Shown here in pieces: positions 50,786 to 63,897 of a stretch of 64,000 nucleotides of DNA (its first letter is position 1; each line of letters opens with the position of its first letter). The stretch is from Pisaster brevispinus (Eukaryota; Echinodermata; Asteroidea; Forcipulatida; Asteriidae): assembly GCA_023634235.1 (NCBI GenBank), contig JAMKCF010000022.1, positions 9,912,541-9,976,540 of the forward strand. Reading direction: 5' to 3'. A program made the translations under genes and the position numbers. Below the pieces are notes generated by a model that made no database searches, was not told where the DNA came from, and saw nothing but the letters and a program-made list of their open reading frames with translations.

Positions 50786-53760
50786 AATGAAGCTTGCCCT
50801 CCGCGACCCTACAAGTTTGATTTTCGGAAGCAGGCATATCCAGGGGCAGAGTCAGGTACAAATTTTGTCTCTCTAGCATTTCTAGTTCATGAGTTATTTC
50901 CAAGCCTAGCACAGAATTTATTTCGGACCTTTTTGTGCCGGCTTTTTCTCACTGGCGATGACGTAAGCGTGTGATACAGTGGAGTTTCGGGCAGCCCTAC
51001 TTCCAGGACGCTGGCCTCGCCTACAAAATGGTGACCTCAACGAAACTCACGGAAGAGAGAGCCCTTGAGACGGGCTTTCTAATGGTGTACAACTTGTGAA
51101 AATCCAGTATTATTCTGAGGGTGATTTGACCGTCCTTACTCTGTCTTTGTTTCTTTGACAGCTCTGTGCACAAAAATCCCATTAGGGATGCTTTTGAGGA
51201 GCGTTCGGAGTAGCCCCACCTGCTGGTCATTTCCGGTATGAAGCTTGCCCTCCGCGACCCTACAAGTTTGATTTTCGGAAGCAGGGATATCCAGGGCAGA
51301 GTCAGGTACAAATTTTGTCTCTCTAGCATTTCTAGTTCATGAGTGATTTCCAAGCCTAGCACAGAATTTATTTCGGACCTTTTTGTGCCGGCTTTTTCTC
51401 ACTGGCGATGACGTAGGCATGTGATACAGTGGAGTTTCGGGCAGCCCTACTTCCAGGACGCTGGCCTCGCCTACAAAATGGTGACCTCAACGAAACTCAC
51501 GGAAGAGAGAGCCCTTGAGACGGGCTTTCTAATGGTGTACAACTTGTGAAAATCCAGTATTATTCTGAGGGTGATTTGACCGTCCTTACTCTGTCTTTGT
51601 TTTTTTGACAGCTCTGTGCACAAAAATCCCATTAGGGATGCTTTTGAGGAGCGTTCGGAATAGCCCCACCTGCTGGTCATTTCCGGTATGAAGCTTGCCC
51701 TCCGCGACCCTACAAGTTTGATTTTCGGAAGCAGGGATATCCAGGGCAGAGTCAGGTACAAATTTTGTCTCTCTAGCATTTCTAGTTCATGAGTTATTTC
51801 CAAGCCTAGCACAGAATTTATTTCGGACCTTTTTGTGCCGGCTTTTTCTCACTGGCGATGACGTAGGCATGTGATACAGTGGAGTTTCGGGCAGCCCTAC
51901 TTCCAGGACGCTGGCCTCGCCTACAAAATGGTGACCTCAACGAAACTCACGGAAGAGAGAGACCTTGAGACGGGCTTTCTAATGGTGTACAACTTGTGAA
52001 AATCCAGTATTATTCTGAGGGTGATTTGACCGTCCTTACTCTGTCTTTGTTTTTTTGACAGCTCTGTGCACAAAAATCCCATTAGGGATGCTTTTGAGGA
52101 GCGTTCGGAATAGCCCCACCTGCTGGTCATTTCCGGTATGAAGCTTGCCCTCCGCGACCCTACAAGTTTGATTTTCGGAAGCAGGGATATCCAGGGCAGA
52201 GTCAGGTACAAATTTTGTCTCTCTAGCATTTCTAGTTCATGAGTTCTTTCCAAGCCTAGCACAGAATTTATTTCGGACCTTTTTGTGCCGGCTTTTTCTC
52301 ACTGGCGATGACGTAGACATGTGATACAGTGGAGTTTCGGGCAGCCCTACTTCCAGGACGCTGGCCTCGCCTACGAAATGGTGACCTCAACGAAACTCAC
52401 GGAAGAGAGAGCCCTTGAGACGGGCTTTCTAATGGTGTACAACTTGTGAAAATCCAGTATTATTCTGAGGGTGATTTGACCGTCCTTACTCTGTCTTTGT
52501 TTCTTTGACAGCTCTGTGCACAAAAATCCCATTAGGGATGCTTTTGAGGAGCGTTCGGAGTAGCCCCACCTGCTGGTCATTTCCGGTATGAAGCTTGCCC
52601 TCCGCGACCCTACAAGTTTGATTTTCGGAAGCAGGGATATCCAGGGCAGAGTCAGGTACAAATTTTGTCTCTCTAGCATTTCTAGTTCATGAGTGACTTC
52701 CAAGCCTAGCACAGAATTTATTTCGGACCTTTTTGTGCCGGCTTTTTCTCACTGGCGATGACGTAGGCATGTGATACAGTGGAGTTTCGGGCAGCCCTAC
52801 TTCCAGGACGCTGGCCTCGCCTACAAAATGGTGACCTCAACGAAACTCACGGAAGAGAGAGCCCTTGAGACGGGCTTTCTAATGGTGTACAACTTGTGAA
52901 AATCCAGTATTATTCTGAGGGTGATTTGACCGTCCTTACTCTGTCTTTGTTTTTTTGACAGCTCTGTGCACAAAAATCCCATTAGGGATGCTTTTGAGGA
53001 GCGTTCGGAATAGCCCCACCTGCTGGTCATTTCCGGTATGAAGCTTGCCCTCCGCGACCCTACAAGTTTGATTTTCGGAAGCAGGGATATCCAGGGCAGA
53101 GTCAGGTACAAATTTTGTCTCTCTAGCATTTCTAGTTCATGAGTAATTTCCAAGCCTAGCACAGAATTTATTTCGGACCTTTTTGTGCCGGCTTTTTCTC
53201 ACTGGCGATGACGTAGACATGTGATACAGTGGAGTTTCGGGCAGCCCTACTTCCAGGACGCTGGCCTCGCCTACAAAATGGTGACCTCAACGAAACTCAC
53301 GGAAGAGAGAGCCCTTGAGACGGGCTTTCTTATGGTGTACAACTTGTGAAAATCCAGTATTATTCTGAGGGTGATTTGACCGTCCTTACTCTGTCTTTGT
53401 TTCTTTGACAGCTCTGTGCACAAAAATCCCATTAGGGATGCTTTTGAGGAGCGTTCGGAGTAGCCCCACCTGCTGGTCATTTCCGGTATGAAGCTTGCCC
53501 TCCGCGACCCTACAAGTTTGATTTTCGGAAGCAGGGATATCCAGGGCAGAGTCAGGTACAAATTTTGTCTCTCTAGCATTTCTAGTTCATGAGTTATTTC
53601 CAAGCCTAGCACAGAATTTATTTCGGACTTTTTTGTGCCCGCTTTTTCTCACTGGCGATGACGTAGGCATGTGATACAGTGGAGTTTCGGGCAGCCCTAC
53701 TTCCAGGACGCTGGCCTCGCCTACAAAATGGTGACCTCAACGAAACTCACTGAAAAGAGA
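50786..53760 (+). repeat. 9-monomer-spaced repeat block, copy 1
   Basis: Ordered markers: ccggaatg (50,786), gcatatcc, gtgatttcc (about 51,344), ggaatagc (51,660), gagacctt (51,962), gtagacat (about 52,317), ctacgaaatgg (about 52,375), gtgacttcc (about 52,695), gtaatttcc (about 53,145), cttatgg (about 53,331), gacttttttgtgcccgc (53,627-53,643) and gaaaagag (53,755). The block recurs 4,050 bp downstream, nine monomers away. A 1 bp insertion (caggggcag, about 50,845) is private to this copy. Confidence 0.9.
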
Positions 53761-54836
53761 GCCCTTGAGACGGGCTTTCTAATGGTGTACAACTTGTGAA
53801 AATCCAGTATTATTCTGAGGGTGATTTGACCGTCCTTACTCTGTCTTTGTTTCTTTGACAGCTCTGTGCACAAAAATCCCATTAGGGATGCTTTTGAGGA
53901 GCGTTCGGAGTAGCCCCACCTGCTGGTCATTTCCGGTATGAAGCTTGCCCTCCGCGACCCTACAAGTTTGATTTTCGGAAGCAGGGATATCCAGGGCAGA
54001 GTCAGGTACAAATTTTGTCTCTCTAGCATTTCTAGTTCATGAGTTATTTCCAAGCCTAGCACAGAATTTATTTCGGACCTTTTTGTGCCGGCTTTTTCTC
54101 ACTGGCGATGACGTAGGCATGTGATACAGTGGAGTTTCGGGCAGCCCTACTTCCAGGACGCTGGCCTCGCCTACAAAATGGTGACCTCAACGAAACTCAA
54201 GGAAGAGAGAGCCCTTGAGACGGGCTTTCTAATGGTGTACAACTTGTGAAAATCCAGTATTATTCTGAGGGTGATTTGACCGTCCTTACTCTGTCTTTGT
54301 TTCTTTGACAGCTCTGTGCACAAAAATCCCATTAGGGATGCTTTTGAGGAGCGTTCGGAGTAGCCCCACCTGCTGGTCATTTCCGGTATGAAGCTTGCCC
54401 TCCGCGACCCTACAAGTTTGATTTTTGGAAGCAGGGATATCCAGGGCAGAATCAGGTACAAATTTTGTCTCTCTAGCATTTCTAGTTCATGAGTTATTTC
54501 CAAGCCTAGCACAGAATTTATTTCGGACCTTTTTGTGCCGGCTTTTTCTCACTGGCGATGACGTAGGCATGTGATACAGTGGAGTTTCGGGCAGCCCTAC
54601 TTCCAGGACGATGGCCTCGCCTACAAAATGGTGACCTCAACGAAACTCACGGAAGAGAGAGCCCTTGAGACGGGCTTTCTAATGGTGTACAACTTGTGAA
54701 AATCCAGTATTATTCTGAGGGTGATTTGACCGTCCTTACTCTGTCTTTGTTTCTTTGACAGCTCTGTGCACAAAAATCCCATTAGGGATGCTTTTGAGGA
54801 GCGTTCGGAGTAGCCCCACCTGCTGGTCATTTCCGG

Positions 54837-57810
54837 AATGAAGCTTGCCCTCCGCGACCCTACAAGTTTGATTTTCGGAAGCAGGCATATCCAGGGCAGA
54901 GTCAGGTACAAATTTTGTCTCTCTAGCATTTCTAGTTCATGAGTTATTTCCAAGCCTAGCACAGAATTTATTTCGGACCTTTTTGTGCCGGCTTTTTCTC
55001 ACTGGCGATGACGTAGGCGTGTGATACAGTGGAGTTTCGGGCAGCCCTACTTCCAGGACGCTGGCCTCGCCTACAAAATGGTGACCTCAACGAAACTCAC
55101 GGAAGAGAGAGCCCTTGAGACGGGCTTTCTAATGGTGTACAACTTGTGAAAATCCAGTATTATTCTGAGGGTGATTTGACCGTCCTTACTCTGTCTTTGT
55201 TTCTTTGACAGCTCTGTGCACAAAAATCCCATTAGGGATGCTTTTGAGGAGCGTTCGGAGTAGCCCCACCTGCTGGTCATTTCCGGTATGAAGCTTGCCC
55301 TCCGCGACCCTACAAGTTTGATTTTCGGAAGCAGGGATATCCAGGGCAGAGTCAGGTACAAATTTTGTCTCTCTAGCATTTCTAGTTCATGAGTGATTTC
55401 CAAGCCTAGCACAGAATTTATTTCGGACCTTTTTGTGCCGGCTTTTTCTCACTGGCGATGACGTAGGCATGTGATACAGTGGAGTTTCGGGCAGCCCTAC
55501 TTCCAGGACGCTGGCCTCGCCTACAAAATGGTGACCTCAACGAAACTCACGGAAGAGAGAGCCCTTGAGACGGGCTTTCTAATGGTGTACAACTTGTGAA
55601 AATCCAGTATTATTCTGAGGGTGATTTGACCGTCCTTACTCTGTCTTTGTTTCTTTGACAGCTCTGTGCACAAAAATCCCATTAGGGATGCTTTTGAGGA
55701 GCGTTCGGAATAGCCCCACCTGCTGGTCATTTCCGGTATGAAGCTTGCCCTCCGCGACCCTACAAGTTTGATTTTCGGAAGCAGGGATATCCAGGGCAGA
55801 GTCAGGTACAAATTTTGTCTCTCTAGCATTTCTAGTTCATGAGTTATTTCCAAGCCTAGCACAGAATTTATTTCGGACCTTTTTGTGCCGGCTTTTTCTC
55901 ACTGGCGATGACGTAGGCATGTGATACAGTGGAGTTTCGGGCAGCCCTACTTCCAGGACGCTGGCCTCGCCTACAAAATGGTGACCTCAACGAAACTCAC
56001 GGAAGAGAGAGACCTTGAGACGGGCTTTCTAATGGTGTACAACTTGTGAAAATCCAGTATTATTCTGAGGGTGATTTGACCGTCCTTACTCTGTCTTTGT
56101 TTTGTTGACAGCTCTGTGCACAAAAATCCCATTAGGGATGCTTTTGAGGAGCGTTCGGAATAGCCCCACCTGCTGGTCATTTCCGGTATGAAGCTTGCCC
56201 TCCGCGACCCTACAAGTTTGATTTTCGGAAGCAGGGATATCCAGGGCAGAGTCAGGTACAAATTTTGTCTCTCTAGCATTTCTAGTTCATGAGTTATTTC
56301 CAAGCCTAGCACAGAATTTATTTCGGACCTTTTTGTGCCGGCTTTTTCTCACTGGCGATGACGTAGACATGTGATACAGTGGAGTTTCGGGCAGCCCTAC
56401 TTCCAGGACGCTGGCCTCGCCTACGAAATGGTGACCTCAACGAAACTCACGGAAGAGAGAGCCCTTGAGACGGGCTTTCTAATGGTGTACAACTTGTGAA
56501 AATCCAGTATTATTCTGAGGGTGATTTGACCGTCCTTACTCTGTCTTTGTTTCTTTGACAGCTCTGTGCACAAAAATCCCATTAGGGATGCTTTTGAGGA
56601 GCGTTCGGAGTAGCCCCACCTGCTGGTCATTTCCGGTATGAAGCTTGCCCTCCGCGACCCTACAAGTTTGATTTTCGGAAGCAGGGATATCCAGGGCAGA
56701 GTCAGGTACAAATTTTGTCTCTCTAGCATTTCTAGTTCATGAGTGACTTCCAAGCCTAGCACAGAATTTATTTCGGACCTTTTTGTGCCGGCTTTTTCTC
56801 ACTGGCGATGACGTAGGCATGTGATACAGTGGAGTTTCGGGCAGCCCTACTTCCAGGACGCTGGCCTCGCCTACAAAATGGTGACCTCAACGAAACTCAC
56901 GGAAGAGAGAGCCCTTGAGACGGGCTTTCTAATGGTGTACAACTTGTGAAAATCCAGTATTATTCTGAGGGTGATTTGACCGTCCTTACTCTGTCTTTGT
57001 TTTTTTGACAGCTCTGTGCACAAAAATCCCATTAGGGATGCTTTTGAGGAGCGTTCGGAATAGCCCCACCTGCTGGTCATTTCCGGTATGAAGCTTGCCC
57101 TCCGCGACCCTACAAGTTTGATTTTCGGAAGCAGGGATATCCAGGGCAGAGTCAGGTACAAATTTTGTCTCTCTAGCATTTCTAGTTCATGAGTAATTTC
57201 CAAGCCTAGCACAGAATTTATTTCGGACCTTTTTGTGCCGGCTTTTTCTCACTGGCGATGACGTAGACATGTGATACAGTGGAGTTTCGGGCAGCCCTAC
57301 TTCCAGGACGCTGGCCTCGCCTACAAAATGGTGACCTCAACGAAACTCACGGAAGAGAGAGCCCTTGAGACGGGCTTTCTTATGGTGTACAACTTGTGAA
57401 AATCCAGTATTATTCTGAGGGTGATTTGACCGTCCTTACTCTGTCTTTGTTTCTTTGACAGCTCTGTGCACAAAAATCCCATTAGGGATGCTTTTGAGGA
57501 GCGTTCGGAGTAGCCCCACCTGCTGGTCATTTCCGGTATGAAGCTTGCCCTCCGCGACCCTACAAGTTTGATTTTCGGAAGCAGGGATATCCAGGGCAGA
57601 GTCAGGTACAAATTTTGTCTCTCTAGCATTTCTAGTTCATGAGTTATTTCCAAGCCTAGCACAGAATTTATTTCGGACTTTTTTGTGCCCGCTTTTTCTC
57701 ACTGGCGATGACGTAGGCATGTGATACAGTGGAGTTTCGGGCAGCCCTACTTCCAGGACGCTGGCCTCGCCTACAAAATGGTGACCTCAACGAAACTCAC
57801 GGAAAAGAGA
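54837..57810 (+). repeat. 9-monomer-spaced repeat block, copy 2
   Basis: All ordered markers of copy 1 recur here, through gaaaagag at 57,805. Private differences: tttgttgac (about 56,103) where copy 1 has ttttttgac, gttattt restored against gttcttt (about 52,245), and a 1 bp deletion just after the block (atatcagg, 58,041). These small differences show that the duplication is older than the 14-mer pair. Confidence 0.9.
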
Positions 57811-59569
57811 GCCCTTGAGACGGGCTTTCTAATGGTGTACAACTTGTGAAAATCCAGTATTATTCTGAGGGTGATTTGACCGTCCTTACTCTGTCTTTGT
57901 TTCTTTGACAGCTCTGTGCACAAAAATCCCATTAGGGATGCTTTTGAGGAGCGTTCGGAGTAGCCCCACCTGCTGGTCATTTCCGGTATGAAGCTTGCCC
58001 TCCGCGACCCTACAAGTTTGATTTTCGGAAGCAGGGATATCAGGGCAGAGTCAGGTACAAATTTTGTCTCTCTAGCATTTCTAGTTCATGAGTTATTTCC
58101 AAGCCTAGCACAGAATTTATTTCGGACCTTTTTGTGCCGGCTTTTTCTCACTGGCGATGACGTAGGCATGTGATACAGTGGAGTTTCGGGCAGCCCTACT
58201 TCCAGGACGCTGGCCTCGCCTACAAAATGGTGACCTCAACGAAACTCACGGAAGAGAGAGCCCTTGAGACGGGCTTTCTAATGGTGTACAACTTGTGAAA
58301 ATCCAGTATTATTCTGAGGGTGATTTGACCGTCCTTACTCTGTCTTTGTTTCTTTGACAGCTCTGTGCACAAAAATCCCATTAGGGATGCTTTTGAGGAG
58401 CGTTCGGAGTAGCCCCACCTGCTGGTCATTTCCGGTATGAAGCTTGCCCTCCGCGACCCTACAAGTTTGATTTTCGGAAGCAGGGATATCCAGGGCAGAG
58501 TCAGGTACAAATTTTGTCTCTCTAGCATTTCTAGTTCATGAGTTATTTCCAAGCCTAGCACAGAATTTATTTCGGACCTTTTTGTGCCGGCTTTTTCTCA
58601 CTGGCGATGACGTAGGCATGTGATACAGTGGAGTTTCGGGCAGCCCTACTTCCAGGACGCTGGCCTCGCCTACAAAATGGTGACCTCAACGAAACTCACG
58701 GAAGAGAGAGCCCTTGAGACGGGCTTTCTAATGGTGTACAACTTGTGAAAATCCAGTATTATTCTGAGGGTGATTTGACCGTCCTTACTCTGTCTTTGTT
58801 TCTTTGACAGCTCTGTGCACAAAAATACCATAAGAGATGCTTTTGAGGAGCGTTCGGAGTAGCCCCACCTGCTGGTCATTTCCGGTATGAAGCTTGCCCT
58901 CCGCGACCCTACAAGTTTGATTTTCGGAAGCAGGGATATCCAGGGCAGAGTCAGGTACAAATTTTGTCTCTCTAGCATTTCTAGTTCATGAGTTATTTCC
59001 AAGCCTAGCACAGAATTTATTTCGGACCTTTTTGTGCCGGCTTTTTCTCACTGGCGATGACGTAGGCATGTGATACAGTGGAGTTTCGGGCAGCCCTACT
59101 TCCAGGACGCTGGCCTCGCCTACAAAATGGTGACCTCAACGAAACTCACGGAAGAGAGAGCCCTTGAGACGGGCTTTCTAATGGTGTACAACTTGTGAAA
59201 ATCCAGTATTATTCTGAGGGTGATTTGACCGTCCTTACTCTGTCTTTGTTTCTTTGACAGCTCTGTGCACAAAAATCCCATTAGGGATGCTTTTGAGGAG
59301 CGTTCGGAGTAGCCCCACCTGCTGGTCATTTCCGGTATGAAGCTTGCCCTCCGCGACCCTACAAGTTTGATTTTCGGAAGCAGGGATATCCAGGGCAGAG
59401 TCAGGTACAAATTTTGTCTCTCTAGCATTTCTAGTTCATGAGTTATTTCCAAGCCTAGCACAGAATTTATTTCGGACCTTTTTGTGCCGGCTTTTTCTCA
59501 CTGGCGATGACGTAGGCATGTGATACAGTGGAGTTTCGGGCAGCCCTACTTCCAGGACGCTGGCCTCGC

Positions 59570-60468
59570 CTACAAAATGGTGACCTCAACGAAACTCACG
59601 GAAGAGAGAGCCCTTGAGACGGGCTTTCTAATGGTGTACAACTTGTGAAAATCCAGTATTATTCTGAGGGTGATTTGACCGTCCTTACTCTGTCTTTGTT
59701 TCTTTGACAGCTCTGTGCACAAAAATCCCATTAGGGATGCTTTTGAGGAGCGTTCGGAGTAGCCCCACCTGCTGGTCATTTCCGGTATGAAGCTTGCCCT
59801 CCGCGACCCTACAAGTTTGATTTTCGGAAGCAGGGATATCCAGGGCAGAGTCAGGTACAAATCTAGTCTCTCTAGCATTTCTAGTTCATGAGTTATTTCC
59901 AAGCCTAGCACAGAATTTATTTTGGACCTTTTTGTGCCGGCTTTTTCTCACTGGCGATGACGTAGGCATGTGATACAGTGGAGTTTCGGGCAGCCCTACT
60001 TCCAGGACGCTGGCCTCGCCTACAAAATGGTGACCTCAACGAAACTCACGGAAGAGAGAGCCCTTGAGACGGGCTTTCTAATGGTGTACAACTTGTGAAA
60101 ATCCAGTATTATTCTGAGGGTGATTTGACCGTCCTTACTCTGTCTTTGTTTCTTTGACAGCTCTGTGCACAAAAATCCCATTAGGGATGCTTTTGAGGAG
60201 CGTTCGGAGTAGCCCCACCTGCTGGTCATTTCCGGTATGAAGCTTGCCCTCCGCGACCCTACAAGTTTGATTTCGGAAGCAGGGATATCCAGGGCAGAGT
60301 CAGGTACAAATTTTGTCTCTCTAGCATTTCTAGTTCATGAGTTATTTCCAAGCCTAGCACAGAATTTATTTCGGACCTTTTTGTGCCGGCTTTTTCTCAC
60401 TGGCGATGACGTAGGCATGTGATACAGTGGAGTTTCGGGCAGCCCTACTTCCAGGACGCTGGCCTCGC
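59570..60468 (+). repeat. Two-monomer marker pair, copy 1 of the 8-mer echo
   Basis: A unit with aatctagtct and ttttgg is followed by a unit lacking one T in gatttcgg (about 60,271), giving 449 bp. The same pair, with the same deletion, begins again 3,599 bp downstream. Confidence 0.8.
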
Positions 60469-63168
60469 CTACAAAATGGTGACCTCAACGAAACTCACGG
60501 AAGAGAGAGCCCTTGAGACGGGCCTTCTAATGGTGTACAACTTGTGAAAATCCAGTATTATTCTGAGGGTGATTTGACCGTCCTTACTCTGTCTTTGTTT
60601 CTTTAACAGCTCTGTGCACAAAAATCCCATTAGGGATGCTTTTGAGGAGCGTTCGGAGTAGCCCCACCTGCTGGTCATTTCCGGTATGAAGCTTGCCCTC
60701 CGCGACCCTACAAGTTTGATTTTCGGAAGCAGAGATATCCAGGGCAGAGTCAGGTACAAATTTTGTCTCTCTAGCATTTCTAGTTCATGAGTTATTTCCA
60801 AGCCTAGCACAGAATTTATTTCGGACCTTTTTGTGCCGGCTTTTTCTCACTGGCGATGACGTAGGCATGTGATACAGTGGAGTTTCGGGCAGCCCTACTT
60901 CCAGGACGCTGGCCTCGCCTACAAAATGGTGACCTCAACGAAACTCACGGAAGAGAGAGCCCTTGAGACGGGCTTTCTAATGGTGTACAACTTGTGAAAA
61001 TCCAGTATTATTCTGAGGGTGATTTGACCGTCCTTACTCTGTCTTTGTTTCTTTGACAGCTCTGTGCACAAAAATCCCATTAGGGATGCTTTTGAGGAGC
61101 GTTCGGAGTAGCCCCACCTGCTGGTCATTTCCGGTATGAAGCTTGCCCTCCGCGACCCTACAAGTTTGATTTTCGGAAGCAGGGATATCCAGGGCAGAGT
61201 CAGGTACAAATTTTGTCTCTCTAGCATTTCTAGTTCATGAGTTATTTCCAAGCCTAGCACAGAATTTATTTCGGACCTTTTTGTGCCGGCTTTTTCTCAC
61301 TGGCGATGACGTAGGCATGTGATACAGTGGAGTTTCGGGCAGCCCTACTTCCAGGACGCTGGCCTCGCCTACAAAATGGTGACCTCAACGAAACTCACGG
61401 AAGAGAGAGCCCTTGAGACGGGCTTTCTAATGGTGTACAACTTGTGAAAATCCAGTATTATTCTGAGGGTGATTTGACCGTCCTTACTCTGTCTTTGTTT
61501 CTTTGACAGCTCTGTGCACAAAAATCCCATTAGGGATGCTTTTGAGGAGCGTTCGGAGTAGCCCCACCTGCTGGTCATTTCCGGTATGAAGCTTGCCCTC
61601 CGCGACCCTACAAGTTTGATTTTCGGAAGCAGGGATATCCAGGGCAGAGTCAGGTACAAATTTTGTCTCTCTAGCATTTCTAGTTCATGAGTTATTTCCA
61701 AGCCTAGCACAGAATTTATTTCGGACCTTTTTGTGCCGGCTTTTTCTCACTGGCGATGACGTAGGCATGTGATACAGTGGAGTTTCGGGCAGCCCTACTT
61801 CCAGGACGCTGGCCTCGCCTACAAAATGGTGACCTCAACGAAACTCACGGAAGAGAGAGCCCTTGAGACGGGCTTTTTAATGGTGTACAACTTGTGAAAA
61901 TCCAGTATTATTCTGAGGGTGATTTGACCGTCCTTACTCTGTCTTTGTTTCTTTGACAGCTCTGTGCACAAAAATCCCATTAGGGATGCTTTTGAGGAGC
62001 GTTCGGAGTAGCCCCACCTGCTGGTCATTTCCAGTATGAAGCTTGCCCTCCGCGACCCTACAAGTTTGATTTTCGGAAGCAGGGATATCCAGGGCAGAGT
62101 CAGGTACAAATTTTGTCTCTCTAGCATTTCTAGTTCATGAGTTATTTCCAAGCCTAGCACAGAATTTATTTCGGACCTTTTTGTGCCGGCTTTTTCTCAC
62201 TGGCGATGACGTAGGCATGTGATACAGTGGAGTTTCGGGCAGCCCTACTTCCAGGACGCTGGCCTCGCCTACAAAATGGTGACCTCAACGAAACTCACGG
62301 AAGAGAGAGCCCTTGAGACGGGCTTTCTAATGGTGTACAACTTGTGAAAATCCAGTATTATTCTGAGGGTGATTTGACCGTCCTTACTCTGTCTTTGTTT
62401 CTTTGACAGCTCTGTGCACAAAAATCCCATTAGGGATGCTTTTGAGGAGCGTTCGGAGTAGCCCCACCTGCTGGTCATTTCCGGTATGAAGCTTGCCCTC
62501 CGCGACCCTACAAGTTTGATTTTCGGAAGCAGGGATATCCAGGGCAGAGTCAGGTACAAATTTTGTCTCTCTAGCATTTCTAGTTCATGAGTTATTTCCA
62601 AGCCTAGCACAGAATTTATTTCGGACCTTTTTGTGCCGGCTTTTTCTCACTGGCGATGACGTAGGCATGTGATACAGTGGAGTTTCGGGCAGCCCTACTT
62701 CCAGGACGCTGGCCTCGCCTACAAAATGGTGACCTCAACGAAACTCACGGAAGAGAGAGCCCTTGAGACGGGCTTTCTAATGGTGTACAACTTGTGAAAA
62801 TCCAGTATTATTCTGAGGGTGATTTGACCGTCCTTACTCTGTCTTTGTTTCTTTGACAGCTCTGTGCACAAAAATCCCATTAGGGATGCTTTTGAGGAGC
62901 GTTCGGAGTAGCCCCACCTGCTGGTCATTTCCGGTATGAAGCTTGCCCTCCGCGACCCTACAAGTTTGATTTTCGGAAGCAGGGATATCCAGGGCAGAGT
63001 CAGGTACAAATTTTGTCTCTCTAGCATTTCTAGTTCATGAGTTATTTCCAAGCCTAGCACAGAATTTATTTCGGACCTTTTTGTGCCGGCTTTTTCTCAC
63101 TGGCGATGACGTAGGCATGTGATACAGTGGAGTTTCGGGCAGCCCTACTTCCAGGACGCTGGCCTCGC

Positions 63169-63897
63169 CTACAAAATGGTGACCTCAACGAAACTCACGG
63201 AAGAGAGAGCCCTTGAGACGGGCTTTCTAATGGTGTACAACTTGTGAAAATCCAGTATTATTCTGAGGGTGATTTGACCGTCCTTACTCTGTCTTTGTTT
63301 CTTTGACAGCTCTGTGCACAAAAATCCCATTAGGGATGCTTTTGAGGAGCGTTCGGAGTAGCCCCACCTGCTGGTCATTTCCGGTATGAAGCTTGCCCTC
63401 CGCGACCCTACAAGTTTGATTTTCGGAAGCAGGGATATCCAGGGCAGAGTCAGGTACAAATCTAGTCTCTCTAGCATTTCTAGTTCATGAGTTATTTCCA
63501 AGCCTAGCACAGAATTTATTTTGGACCTTTTTGTGCCGGCTTTTTCTCACTGGCGATGACGTAGGCATGTGATACAGTGGAGTTTCGGGCAGCCCTACTT
63601 CCAGGACGCTGGCCTCGCCTACAAAATGGTGACCTCAACGAAACTCACGGAAGAGAGAGCCCTTGAGACGGGCTTTCTAATGGTGTACAACTTGTGAAAA
63701 TCCAGTATTATTCTGAGGGTGATTTGACCGTCCTTACTCTGTCTTTGTTTCTTTGACAGCTCTGTGCACAAAAATCCCGTTAGGGATGCTTTTGAGGAGC
63801 GTTCGGAGTAGCCCCACCTGCTGGTCATTTCCGGTATGAAGCTTGCCCTCCGCGACCCTACAAGTTTGATTTCGGAAGCAGGGATATCCAGGGCAGA
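63169..63897 (+). repeat. Two-monomer marker pair, copy 2 of the 8-mer echo
   Basis: Repeats the pair at 59,570, with the T deletion at about 63,871. It differs by cccgtta (about 63,778) where copy 1 has cccatta. The shared deletion makes common descent more likely than two separate slips in the T run. Confidence 0.8.
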
